49,134 nucleotides of DNA from Hyphomicrobiales bacterium (GCA_027489275.1 JAIYAB010000190.1:1-49134), one strand, 5' to 3'. Numbered from the stretch's first letter, positions 26,799-36,165 are shown. Translations and numbers: made by a program. The notes: a model not told the origin generated them from the letters alone.

Positions 26799-27065
26799 TC
26801 ACTCCGGTGGTCGCGACGGCGCTGCCGTCGAGACGCGCAGGGCGCATGCCGCGAACGCGGCGAGAAGGGCCGCCAGCAGGGCGAGGTCCAGAAGCGCCGC
26901 GTTTGCCGTGGCCACAGACAGAAGCAGCGACACCGCCACCACCGACGATCCGATCAGCTGCACGGCGAGCATCCGGTCGGCCATCGAACGGGGCCGGACG
27001 ATGACCAGTCCGACGGACGAGGCCACGAGGATGATGATCGCGGCGGCGAAATAGAGCGCGGTCAT
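26799..27065 (-). CDS. mrpF: Mrp-type antiporter subunit F
   Basis: MTALYFAAAIIILVASSVGLVIVRPRSMADRMLAVQLIGSSVVAV; 88 aa, overlaps mrpE stop. Confidence 0.85.
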   Translation of the reverse strand: MTALYFAAAIIILVASSVGLVIVRPRSMADRMLAVQLIGSSVVAVSLLLSVATANAALLDLALLAALLAAFAACALRVSTAAPSRPPE

Positions 27066-27550
27066 TGCGCACGCGTCCGGTACATCGCCAGGAATGCGGC
27101 GGCATCTCCCGCAATGTCGGCTTCGACCGGCCCCTCGACGTCGAGCGAATGAACCTGCATCGACGAAGCGTCGCCGCCGAGCGGCAGGATGCCGGGCTGG
27201 AGGCTGGACAACGAGCTGAAGAACTGCCGCGGCACGCCTGCCGGAACGGCGCAGGGCACGCTGGCGATCCCGGGGCGGACCCGGACGCGGGGTCCGAGGA
27301 CGCGGCCCGCCACATCGGCACCGGCGATCAGGGAGCGTGCCACGAAGCGAAGCGCGAACCGGAGGATCCCCCCGGGGCTGACGGCCGAATCCCGTTGCGG
27401 GGCGAGCGCATCGCTCACGATCGCGACCACGACGGCCACGACCGCCCCCACCGCAAGATCGACCGGTCCGGTTCGTCCCAGAACGATCCAGGCGCACCAG
27501 AGGAGCAACGCCCGCCGCGCTATCGGCCAGACACCGCGCTGCATCGTCAA
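27062..27550 (-). CDS. mrpE: Mrp-type antiporter subunit E
   Basis: RFALRFVARSLIAGADVAGRVLGPRVRVRPGIASVPC; MnhE family pattern. Confidence 0.82.
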   Translation of the reverse strand: MTMQRGVWPIARRALLLWCAWIVLGRTGPVDLAVGAVVAVVVAIVSDALAPQRDSAVSPGGILRFALRFVARSLIAGADVAGRVLGPRVRVRPGIASVPCAVPAGVPRQFFSSLSSLQPGILPLGGDASSMQVHSLDVEGPVEADIAGDAAAFLAMYRTRAQ

Positions 27551-27758
27551 GACCTTCTCCCGCGCCGTCGATGCGCGCCCGCGCGCGTCCGGTCCTCACG
27601 CGCCCCACTGTTGGCAAGACCGGGACTTGGCGAGGCTACCAATTCCGCCCACGAGCGCAACCTGTGCGGTTATTGCGCGGAAATTTCACCGGCGATGTAA
27701 GTCCCTTGGACGATCGGTTCGGCCGCGCCCGCCTGCATCGTGACGCAGAGATCCGGGA

Positions 27759-28958
27759 TCAGTCGAAGAAGTCCGCGTCGCCCTCCGAGAGGTACTTCCT
27801 GGCCTCGGCGGGAATGAGGTTCACGCCCAGCCCCGGCCGGTCGGGAACGTCGATGAGGCCGTTCTTCACCGGCATGCCCTCGAACCCTTCCGTGATGTCG
27901 TACCAGAACGGCTCGAAGCGGGCCGGGTACTCGAAGGCGATCAGGTTGTCGGGCAGCGTCGCGCAGACCTGGATCAGCGAGGCGAGGCCGAAGATGCCGT
28001 TGGCCGTCCCGTGCGGCGCCATCGCGATGCCGTGGAGGTCGGCGTACTCGGCGATCCACTTGAGCTCGGCGATGCCGCCGACATCGCAGGGGTCCGGCCC
28101 GATGACATCGACCGCCCGCGTCTCGATCAGGGCCCTGTAGTTCTGGCGCAGGTAGATCTGCTCGCCGGTGTGGATCGGCGTGGTCGTATGCGGGGTCACC
28201 GCGCGGTATTCCTCCGCCCCGACGAAGGGCACGTAGTCGCCGGCGATCATGTCCTCGATCCACAGCAGATGAAGATCCTCCACCGCCTTCGCGAAGCGCA
28301 GCGCGTCATGCGTGAGGAAGCCCGGGCCGGCATCCACGGCGAGGCCGTACTTCGAGCCCAGCGTCTGCTTTGCCGCGCGGACACAGGCAACCAGATGGTT
28401 GAAGCCGTCCTCGCTGATCAGTCCCTTGTGGGGGTAGGGGAACGGCGCGTCGTGCTGGACGGCCCCGTAGTGGAAGTCGGGGAAGTCCCGGACCATCGAG
28501 GAGTGGAACGACGTCGGCAGCTTGAACATGCCGAAGCCGCCCTCCAGCGCCATGCCGTACTCCGCCCACTTCCGGTAGTCGTCCGGCGTTTGGCCGACGC
28601 CCGCCTCGTGGTGGTAGAGCGTGCGATAAGTGCGCACCTGGTCGCGCACCTTGCCGCCAAGGAGGCGATAGATCGGGAGACCGGCGGCCTTGCCGGCGAT
28701 GTCCCACAGGGCGATCTCGATCGCGCTGACCGCCGCCCCCCACGGCTTGAAGCCGCCGCGAACGCGGATCCGCTTCATCACCCGTTCGACGTTCACCGGG
28801 TCCTGGCCCACCAGCCACGACTTCAGCTGCAGCACGACCGGCTGCAGGTAGGGCTTGGGCGTCTCGATCTGGCTCCAGCCCGTGATGCCCTCATCCGTCG
28901 TGATGCGGATGACGGGGCTGCTGGCGATGATGGCGCATTTGATGTCGGTGATCTTCAA
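27759..28958 (-). CDS. Mandelate racemase/muconate lactonizing enzyme (enolase superfamily) protein
   Basis: MKITDIKCAIIASSPVIRITTDEGITGWSQIETPKPYLQP; LAVDAGPG, WIEDM, HTGEQIYL, APHGTANGIFG motifs. Confidence 0.9.
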   Translation of the reverse strand: MKITDIKCAIIASSPVIRITTDEGITGWSQIETPKPYLQPVVLQLKSWLVGQDPVNVERVMKRIRVRGGFKPWGAAVSAIEIALWDIAGKAAGLPIYRLLGGKVRDQVRTYRTLYHHEAGVGQTPDDYRKWAEYGMALEGGFGMFKLPTSFHSSMVRDFPDFHYGAVQHDAPFPYPHKGLISEDGFNHLVACVRAAKQTLGSKYGLAVDAGPGFLTHDALRFAKAVEDLHLLWIEDMIAGDYVPFVGAEEYRAVTPHTTTPIHTGEQIYLRQNYRALIETRAVDVIGPDPCDVGGIAELKWIAEYADLHGIAMAPHGTANGIFGLASLIQVCATLPDNLIAFEYPARFEPFWYDITEGFEGMPVKNGLIDVPDRPGLGVNLIPAEARKYLSEGDADFFD

Positions 28959-29390
28959 CGTGACCTCCCCCTGGGCCTTTCTCCCCTTATGGCGGATGAA
29001 AGGCCCTGCGAACAGGCTTCATGCGGCCGGGGGATGCCCCTTCGTGTCGTGTATCCCTCCATGACGCTCACATCCCCACGGACAACCGAAGTCTCCGGAT
29101 GTGTCCTGGTATTCAACCCGGCTTGCGTTCGGCGTATCTCCTTGAGCTCCGCCGTTTTCCGGACAGTCATTGCAAGTCATGAAATACCCTCGTTCGTTTT
29201 CGACCATTCTTTGAATCCAGACAATTGAGGTGTACATTTCTCAGGCGTGCGGCTCTGGTCGTGTTCATGAGTATTCGTCACTCATGGCTTCAACCTGAAA
29301 CTAGGCAGATGCGGTCGCTGATCTGCCGCAACCTGATCCGAGCCGGTGTCTTCAACAGTGGAGCTTCCGCAGACCGAAGGAGAGGTAACG

Positions 29391-30485
29391 ATGCAGACCG
29401 TCGAGAGCCGCACTCCTGCGATGACCCCGCCAGATCCAGACAAGCTCGACCGCTTCGTCGGCCGGATGCTGGGCGATATCGGCGCCATGATGACCGGGGC
29501 CCTCGTCGCGATGGGGGATCGCCTGGGCCTCTATCGTGTGTTGGCCGAGGCCGGTCCCTCGACGCCGGCCGAACTGGCCAAACGGGCCGGCGTGAATGAA
29601 CGCTATCTGCGCGAGTGGCTATCTGCGCAGGCCGCCTCCGGCTACGTCACGTACGACCCCGAGACCGGCGCCTTCGCGCTCGATCCGGAACAGGCTGCCG
29701 TCTTCGTCGATGAGGACAGCCCCGCCTACATGATCGGAGCCTTCGACATCGCGACGGCAGTCTGGAACGACGAGCCGCGCATCCGCGACGCCTTCCGGTC
29801 CGGCCGCGGCGTGGGATGGCATGAGCGCCATCCCTGCCTGTTCTGCGGCACCGAGCGCTTCTTCCGCCCGAGCTACCATCATCATCTCGTGCCGGAATGG
29901 TTGCCCGCCCTGAGGGGCGTGACCGAGAAGCTCAAGGCAGGGGCCCGCGTCGCTGACGTCGGCTGCGGGCACGGGGCCTCGACGCTGATCATGGCGAAGG
30001 CCTTCCCGGCGTCGACCTTCACCGGGTTCGACTACCATGGCGGGTCGGTCGAGGCGGCCGCTGACATGGCGAGGAACGCCGGCCTCGACGGCCGGGTCCG
30101 GTTCGAGAAGGCCTCTGCCAAGGACTTTCCCGGAGAGAACTACGATCTTGTCTGCTTCTTCGATTGCCTGCACGACATGGGCGATCCGGTGGGAGCCGCC
30201 CGCCATGTGCGCGAGGTCCTCGCGCCGGACGGGACGTGGCTCGTGGTCGAGCCGTTCGCCAAAGATGCGCTGGTCGAGAACCTGAACCCGGTGGGCCGGG
30301 TCTACTATGCAGCCTCGACCATGATCTGCACGCCGGCGTCCCTGTCGCAGGAGGTCGGCGCTGCCCTCGGCGCGCAGGCCGGACCCGAGCGATTGCTCGG
30401 CGTGATCCGTGAGGCGGGGTTCAGCCAGGCGAGGGTGGCGCTGGAAACGCCCTTCAACCTCGTCATCGAGGCAAAGCCTCACTGA
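29391..30485 (+). CDS. Class I SAM-dependent methyltransferase with N-terminal winged-helix-like domain
   Basis: VADVGCGHGASTLIMAKAFPASTFTGFDYH; SD GGAGAGG before ATG 29391. Confidence 0.88.
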   Translation: MQTVESRTPAMTPPDPDKLDRFVGRMLGDIGAMMTGALVAMGDRLGLYRVLAEAGPSTPAELAKRAGVNERYLREWLSAQAASGYVTYDPETGAFALDPEQAAVFVDEDSPAYMIGAFDIATAVWNDEPRIRDAFRSGRGVGWHERHPCLFCGTERFFRPSYHHHLVPEWLPALRGVTEKLKAGARVADVGCGHGASTLIMAKAFPASTFTGFDYHGGSVEAAADMARNAGLDGRVRFEKASAKDFPGENYDLVCFFDCLHDMGDPVGAARHVREVLAPDGTWLVVEPFAKDALVENLNPVGRVYYAASTMICTPASLSQEVGAALGAQAGPERLLGVIREAGFSQARVALETPFNLVIEAKPH

Positions 30486-30581
30486 GGCGCGCCGGCGGCG
30501 CGTCCGGTGCTCGCCGCCACCGTCGCCTTGCACGGGCAGCGCCCGCGCATGAGGAACGTGGCCGAGGCTCGCAGGTCGTCT

Positions 30582-30608
30582 CGGCCTCCACCGGCGAGGT
30601 GGAGGCCG
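30582..30608. terminator. Strong hairpin between convergent genes
   Basis: CGGCCTCCACC-ggcga-GGTGGAGGCCG, perfect 11-bp stem between stops at 30485 (+) and 30624 (-). Confidence 0.6.
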
Positions 30609-30623
30609 CCCGGGCGCGTCCGG

Positions 30624-31334
30624 TCAGGCCGGCAGGACGACGACCTTCGTCTTGATCGGCGTCTTGGCGTACAGGTCGAGCATGTCCTGCGTGAGGAGGC
30701 CGATGCAGCCGCTCGATATGCCGTTGCCGATCGTCTCCGGCAGGATGGTGCTGTAGATCGTGTAGAGCGTGTACTTGCCGTTCTGGTAGAGATAGAGCGT
30801 CCGGGCGCCGAGCGGATTGTCGAGCCCGGGCGCCATGCCCCCGGCATACTGGCGCGCTTCCGGCTGGCGCAGGATCATTTCCTTGGGCGGCGTCCAGATC
30901 GGCCATTCTGCCTTGCGCCCGATATAGGCGTCGCCGTGCCACAGGAACCCCTGGCGGCCGACATTGGCGCCGTAGCGGGTGGCGTTCCCGTTCTCCTCGA
31001 TGCGGTAGACGTAGAAATTGCTCGGATCGACGATGATCGTGCCGGGCGCCTCGTTCGTCTCGTAGCGCACTGTCCGCCGGTAGTACTTCGGGTCGACCTT
31101 GGTGACGTCGACGGCCGGGATCGGGAACTTCTCCTCGGGCACCGGCCCGTAGAGCATGGCCGCCTCGGTCTGGCTCATGCCATCCGACGTCACGCAGCCG
31201 CCCAGTCCCAGCGCGCCGATCCCGACGGCGGAGCCGCACAGGAACGACCGGCGGTTCATGAGGCCCGGCTGACGCCCGGGCGCAGCGGTATCGTTCGTGT
31301 TGCCGGCGTCGGCAATCCCGTTGTGCTTGGTCAT
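30624..31334 (-). CDS. YkuD/ErfK-type L,D-transpeptidase-like lipoprotein (divergent active site)
   Basis: MTKHNG... (or MNRRSFLCGSAVGIGALGLGGC at 31259: RR motif plus lipobox); ARTLYLYQNGKYTLYTIYSTILPETIGNGISSGCIGLLTQDMLDLY. Confidence 0.85.
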   Translation of the reverse strand: MTKHNGIADAGNTNDTAAPGRQPGLMNRRSFLCGSAVGIGALGLGGCVTSDGMSQTEAAMLYGPVPEEKFPIPAVDVTKVDPKYYRRTVRYETNEAPGTIIVDPSNFYVYRIEENGNATRYGANVGRQGFLWHGDAYIGRKAEWPIWTPPKEMILRQPEARQYAGGMAPGLDNPLGARTLYLYQNGKYTLYTIYSTILPETIGNGISSGCIGLLTQDMLDLYAKTPIKTKVVVLPA

Positions 31335-31498
31335 GATCTGGGAAATCCTCCGTGTCCCTCGCCCGACCAGAGAAGACTCCGGCACGCATACGCTGACTGT
31401 CTGGGCTGCCGGAGATTGCCGTCAAGCAGGCCGGTTGGCAAGGTCGGCCCGCGCGTCAGGTTGTGGCTGCGGGCCAGCTGCGCCGCCTCGAAGGGCCG

Positions 31499-32185
31499 TC
31501 AGGCCCCGCCGCCCGGTCGGCTGGCCAGCCAGATGACATGGCGTGAACCGCGCTTCCCGCGGTCGGCCTTCACGAAGGCCTCCTCCACGGAGAAGCCCGC
31601 CCGCTTCAGGCGCTGCGTGAACGCGCGGTCGGGTGCGGACGACCAGACGGCCAGGACGCCGTCCGGCAGAAGCGCGGCACGGGCCTCGGCGAGGCCGCGC
31701 GTGTCGTAGATCGCATCGTTGGCCGAGCGCGTCAGTCCCTCCGGACCGTTGTCGACGTCCAGCAGGATGGCATCGTAGCGCCGGGGCGAGGCGCGGATGA
31801 TGTCCAGCACATCGTCGACCATGATCTCCACGCGGGGGTCGGCCAGACTGTCGCCGAAGATCCCGGCCATCGGACCGCGCGCCCAGGCGACGACGGCCGG
31901 AACGAGTTCCGCCACGTCGATGCGGGCATCCGGTGCCAGCGCCTTCTGCACCGCCCGCAGCGTGAACCCCATCCCGAGGCCCCCGACGAGCACGCGCGGC
32001 GCGCGCGCGGCGCGCAGCCGCTGGCAGGCGAGCGTGGCCAGCGCCTCCTCCGATCCGCTGAGGCGGCTGTTCATCAGCTCGGTATGGCCCAGTCGGATGG
32101 CATACTCCGTCCCGCGTCGCATGAGACGGATCTCGCCGCCGTTGCCCGGCATCTCGGCGGTGTCGAGGAGTTCCCACGGAATCAC
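31499..32185 (-). CDS. Spermidine-synthase-like methyltransferase-fold protein
   Basis: GTG start VIPWELLDTAEMPGNGGEIRLMRRG; RVLVGGLGMGFTLRAVQKAL and YDAILLDVDNGPEGL. Confidence 0.8.
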   Translation of the reverse strand: MIPWELLDTAEMPGNGGEIRLMRRGTEYAIRLGHTELMNSRLSGSEEALATLACQRLRAARAPRVLVGGLGMGFTLRAVQKALAPDARIDVAELVPAVVAWARGPMAGIFGDSLADPRVEIMVDDVLDIIRASPRRYDAILLDVDNGPEGLTRSANDAIYDTRGLAEARAALLPDGVLAVWSSAPDRAFTQRLKRAGFSVEEAFVKADRGKRGSRHVIWLASRPGGGA

Positions 32186-32410
32186 TGGCCAGCCTCGCAG
32201 GGGCGCGGACGATGCGGCGTCTCTATACAGGCGCCGCCACGGCGTGTCGTCGTGCGTCTGGACAGCCGAAGCCAGTTTTCGCGGTCCCCGTCGCACTCGT
32301 CCGCGGCCGGGGGGCGGGCGCGAACCCGGTCGATCGGAAGGCGCTCCGGCGGCAAGGGAACCGGACATCCCGGGAGCGGGTTGCACAAGGCCTTGGAACG
32401 GGAGGACGAC

Positions 32411-32680
32411 ATGGCAAGATCCGCGGACGACGAGGAACAGAAAAACCGGCCCGGCCGCCAGCCCGAGGCCCTCGCCAATTTCGCGGCCACGGCGCGGTCT
32501 CGAAAGAAAGTCTCGCCGACCGGCGGCCGCCACGACACGCCGGAGACCGCTGCCGTCCCGACCGATCCGGACAGGAAGGCTGACGCCGCCACGAAGGTGC
32601 TGCGGGAAGGCGTCCTGAAGACGGATCAAGGCGCCGACGAAGCCGTCGAGGCCCTGCCCGATCGCACGCGGAAGCCGTGA
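32411..32680 (+). CDS. Small hydrophilic hypothetical protein (89 aa, probably disordered)
   Basis: MARSADDEEQKNRPGRQPEALANFAATARSRKKVSPTGGRHD...; SD-like GGGAGGAC upstream. Confidence 0.5.
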   Translation: MARSADDEEQKNRPGRQPEALANFAATARSRKKVSPTGGRHDTPETAAVPTDPDRKADAATKVLREGVLKTDQGADEAVEALPDRTRKP

Positions 32681-32833
32681 ACGACCGGCCGGGCGCCGGG
32701 TGACGGTCGTCCGGCCACGCGCGCAGGCCGGCCCGATCGTTCAGGCTGTCGGCCCGCGTGTCGCTTTCCCTGCGGACGGTGAGCGAATCTTGGCCTAACC
32801 TTTCGGCCGGTCGGCACGGAAGGCGAGGGCACG

Positions 32834-33529
32834 ATGACGGTCCAACAGGAGCGCAGGAGCGGGAAGCCGCGGGCGTTCCGCTTCATCCGGGCCCGGCCGC
32901 GGCTGTTCGGCGGACTGGCCCTGGCCGTCGTCACGGGGCTCTTGCTCCCGTCCGACTGGTTCGCCGGAACCCGGATCCTCCTGGCCTGGAACGTCGGAAT
33001 CCTTGCCTTCATCGTCAGCATCTTCCTCATGATGCTGAGCGTGTCGGAGACGAGCATGCGGGAGCGCGCCGAGCTCCACGACGAGGGCAAGCACCTCATT
33101 CTCGCGCTGACGGCGGTGGCGGCAGCTTTCAGCATAGCGGCCATCCTCTTCCAGCTCGGAATGGTGGCCACGCTCACCGGAACGGTCCGGCTGCTCCATT
33201 TCAGCCTCACCGCCCTGACGATCCTGACGTCGTGGTGCTTCCTTCACCTGATGTTCGCGCTTCACTACGCGCACGAATACTACGACCCGCGGGCCGCCGT
33301 TGCGAAGCCGCCCGTGCCGGCGCTGGAGTTTCCCGGCCCTGATCCGCGGCCGGACTACTTCGATTTCGTCTATTTTGCCTTCGTCATCGGCGTCGCGTCG
33401 TCCACCGCCGACGTCAACATCGTCTCCCGCGGCCTTCGCCGGGTGGTGCTCGTGCACGGCATCATCTCGTTTTTCTTCAACATCGCGGTGCTCGGGCTCT
33501 CGATCAACATCGCCTCCGGCCTGATTTGA
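32834..33529 (+). CDS. DUF1345-like membrane protein
   Basis: HYAHEYYD and DYFDFVYFAFVIGVASSTADVNIVSRGLRRVVLVHGIISFFFN are DUF1345-like. Confidence 0.85.
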   Translation: MTVQQERRSGKPRAFRFIRARPRLFGGLALAVVTGLLLPSDWFAGTRILLAWNVGILAFIVSIFLMMLSVSETSMRERAELHDEGKHLILALTAVAAAFSIAAILFQLGMVATLTGTVRLLHFSLTALTILTSWCFLHLMFALHYAHEYYDPRAAVAKPPVPALEFPGPDPRPDYFDFVYFAFVIGVASSTADVNIVSRGLRRVVLVHGIISFFFNIAVLGLSINIASGLI

Positions 33530-33615
33530 GAGCGTCACAACGCATCCTCGCCTCGACAGGATCGCAGCCGGCTGAAACACTCTGACCCGGTCTCGCACCT
33601 GACGAGGAGAACGCC

Positions 33616-34335
33616 ATGTCGGCCCGTCGCCCGGCGCTGCTGGGGACCATCACTCTCGTTCTCATGACGCTCATGGGGGCGTCGTCGCCGCCGGCCGTCG
33701 CCCAGACGCCGCCGAGCCCGTCCGAGATCGCCGCCTACCAGGGCCTCTTCGCGGCGGCAGCCCGGGGTGATGCGGCCGGCATCGCCCGGCTCGTGGCCGA
33801 GGGAGCGGACGTCCGGGCCCGGGACGGGCATCAGCGCACGCCGCTGCACGTCGCCGCCCATGGAGGGCACGCGGAGGCTGTCCGCGCCCTGGTCCGGGCC
33901 GGGGCGGACCCCCGGGCTCTGGACGCGCGCCGCTACGACATCGTGACGATCGCCGCCGTCCGGGACGACGAGGCGATGGTGCGGCTCGCCATCTCGCTCG
34001 GCTCGGACCCGAGGGCGATCACCAGCCCCTATGACGGAACCGCGCTCATCGCGGCCGCGCATCTCGGACACGACGGCGTGGTGCGGGCCCTGATCGAGGC
34101 CGGCGCGCCGCTCGACCACGTCAACAATCTGCGCTGGACGGCGCTGATCGAGTCGATCGTGCTCGGCGACGGCGGGCCCCGCCACACGGCGTGCCTCGCA
34201 GCCCTGCTCGAGGCCGGCGCCGACCCCCATTTGGCCGACGGCCAGGGCGTCGCGCCGCTTGCGCTGGCGCGCGCACGCGGCCACCGCGCGATGGTCGCCT
34301 TGCTGGAGGCCAGGATCGCCCGCGGCAGGCCTTGA
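33616..34335 (+). CDS. Ankyrin-repeat protein with signal peptide
   Basis: ARDGHQRTPLHVAAHGGHAEAVRALVRAGADP repeats. Confidence 0.9.
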   Translation: MSARRPALLGTITLVLMTLMGASSPPAVAQTPPSPSEIAAYQGLFAAAARGDAAGIARLVAEGADVRARDGHQRTPLHVAAHGGHAEAVRALVRAGADPRALDARRYDIVTIAAVRDDEAMVRLAISLGSDPRAITSPYDGTALIAAAHLGHDGVVRALIEAGAPLDHVNNLRWTALIESIVLGDGGPRHTACLAALLEAGADPHLADGQGVAPLALARARGHRAMVALLEARIARGRP

Positions 34336-34568
34336 GAGTGCAGGCGGCGAGCTCGCGTCATCTTTTCCGCGCTCTTCCGTCCCGACCGGGGAGGGCGGCG
34401 GGCAGGGGGCCCGGACCGGAACGCAGGTCTCGCCATCCTGTCGCGCGACCTGCGGCATGACCGCTTCGTGATGCTGCTCTGCCTTGGCTCGGGGTTCGCG
34501 TTTCGGCGCAGCGCCCTAGTTGAGGCTGACCACGAACTGCGTGGGACGTTCGCAGGATCTCCTCACCA

Positions 34569-35663
34569 ATGAAGCACCTGTTCCAGCCGACCCGACTCGG
34601 TGACCTGAATCTCCGGAATTCGATCGTCATGGCGCCGCTCACGCGCAGCCGCGCCACGCCGTCGGGTGTGCCCCAGCCCTACGTGACCGACTATTACGCC
34701 CAGCGCTCGTCGGCCGGAATGATCATCACGGAAGGCACCCAGCCCAGTTTCGCCGGACAGGGCTACGCGAGGACGCCCGGCATCCATACGCCGGAGCAGA
34801 TCGCGGCCTGGCGGAAGATCACCGACGCAGTCCACCGCGGCGGCGCGAAGATCGTGCTCCAGATCATGCATGTCGGCCGCATTGCCCACGAGCTGAATCG
34901 CCAGATTGCCGGGCCGCCCGTCGCGCCGTCCGCTGTTCAGCCGGCCGGGGAGATGTGGACCGACCAGAAGCAGATGCAGCCCTTCCCGGTGCCGCGCGCC
35001 ATCGAAACGGCCGAACTGCCGGCCCTGGTGGAAGAATTCGTGCAGGCCGGCAGGAACGCGATGGAGGCCGGCTTCGACGGCGTCGAGCTTCATGCGGCCA
35101 ATGGGTACCTGCTCAACCAGTTCCTCGCGAGCAACGCCAATCAGCGTACCGACGGCTACGGGACGACGCTTCAGGGGCGCATCCGTCTCGTCGTGGAGGT
35201 AACGAAGGCCGTGGCCGGGGCGATCGGAGCCGGGCGAACGGGGATCCGCATCTCGCCGGGCCACATGTTCAACGACCTCGTCGATGCCGATCCGCTGGAG
35301 ACGCACGTCGCGCTCCTCGACGCGCTGCCCACGGCCGAGATGGCCTATGTGCACGTCATGAAGCCGGACGCCTTCGCGGCCGCGCTGAACAACGCCGGCG
35401 ATCCCGATCACGTGCTGGCCACCATGCGGGCGCATGTGAAGGGTCCGCTCATCGCTGCCGGCGGATACACGGCCGAGACGGCCGAGGCGGCTCTCGCGTC
35501 CGGGCTGCTCCAGGCCGCGGTGTTCGGGCGGCCGTTCATCGCCAACCCGGACCTGGTGGAGCGCTTGCGCAACGGCACGCCGCTCGCGGCGCCCCGTCCC
35601 GAGCTCTTCTACACGCCTGGCCCCGAAGGCTACAGCGACTACCCGGCTGCCGGCGCAGCCTGA
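34569..35663 (+). CDS. Old Yellow Enzyme family alkene reductase
   Basis: LFQPTRLGDLNLRNSIVMAPLTRSRA; LQIMHVGRIAH; GFDGVELHAANGYLLNQFLASNANQRTDGYG. Confidence 0.95.
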   Translation: MKHLFQPTRLGDLNLRNSIVMAPLTRSRATPSGVPQPYVTDYYAQRSSAGMIITEGTQPSFAGQGYARTPGIHTPEQIAAWRKITDAVHRGGAKIVLQIMHVGRIAHELNRQIAGPPVAPSAVQPAGEMWTDQKQMQPFPVPRAIETAELPALVEEFVQAGRNAMEAGFDGVELHAANGYLLNQFLASNANQRTDGYGTTLQGRIRLVVEVTKAVAGAIGAGRTGIRISPGHMFNDLVDADPLETHVALLDALPTAEMAYVHVMKPDAFAAALNNAGDPDHVLATMRAHVKGPLIAAGGYTAETAEAALASGLLQAAVFGRPFIANPDLVERLRNGTPLAAPRPELFYTPGPEGYSDYPAAGAA

Positions 35664-35715
35664 CGGCAGGACGGGCAGGGCCGCGCCTCACGCGGCGCCG
35701 GCCTTGCCCGCTCCG

Positions 35716-35736
35716 GCCCGGCGGGTCCCGCCGGGC
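35716..35736. terminator. Hairpin between convergent genes
   Basis: GCCCGGCGGG-T-CCCGCCGGGC perfect palindrome between stops at 35663 (+) and 35752 (-). Confidence 0.55.
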
Positions 35737-35751
35737 GTCGCGCTGCGCGGT

Positions 35752-36165
35752 CTAGGCGATGCGGAAGTACGTGGCGATCAGGAAGACCGCCACGGCCGAG
35801 ACCGCGGTCAGGGCCGTTCCCCACGCGATGTCGACGAGCGCGATCGTCGTCGTATAGCCGCGCAATGTCGCGAGATTGCTGAGATCGTAGGTGGCGTAGG
35901 CCATGAAGCCGAACAGCGCGCCGTACAGGAGCGCCGTCGTCCAGGCGCCGTCGCGAAGGGCGGGCGACACCGCAAACACCACGACGCCGACGCCGTAGAG
36001 AAAATAGAAGGCCGCCGCCGGTCCCAGCGCGGGCTTGTCCAGCAGGAGAGGACCGATCTCCCGCTTGTAGATCGTCGGGCCGGCGGTACTGAGCCACAGG
36101 ATGTCGAGGGGCAGCATCACCAGCAGGGTTAAGCCGTAGAGACTGAGGAACTGAGGAACCGACAT
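35752..36165 (-). CDS. DUF2177-like membrane protein
   Basis: MSVPQFLSLYGLTLLVMLPLDILWLSTAGPTIYKREIGPLLLDKPALGPAAAFYFLYGVGVVVFAVSPAL. Confidence 0.85.
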   Translation of the reverse strand: MSVPQFLSLYGLTLLVMLPLDILWLSTAGPTIYKREIGPLLLDKPALGPAAAFYFLYGVGVVVFAVSPALRDGAWTTALLYGALFGFMAYATYDLSNLATLRGYTTTIALVDIAWGTALTAVSAVAVFLIATYFRIA

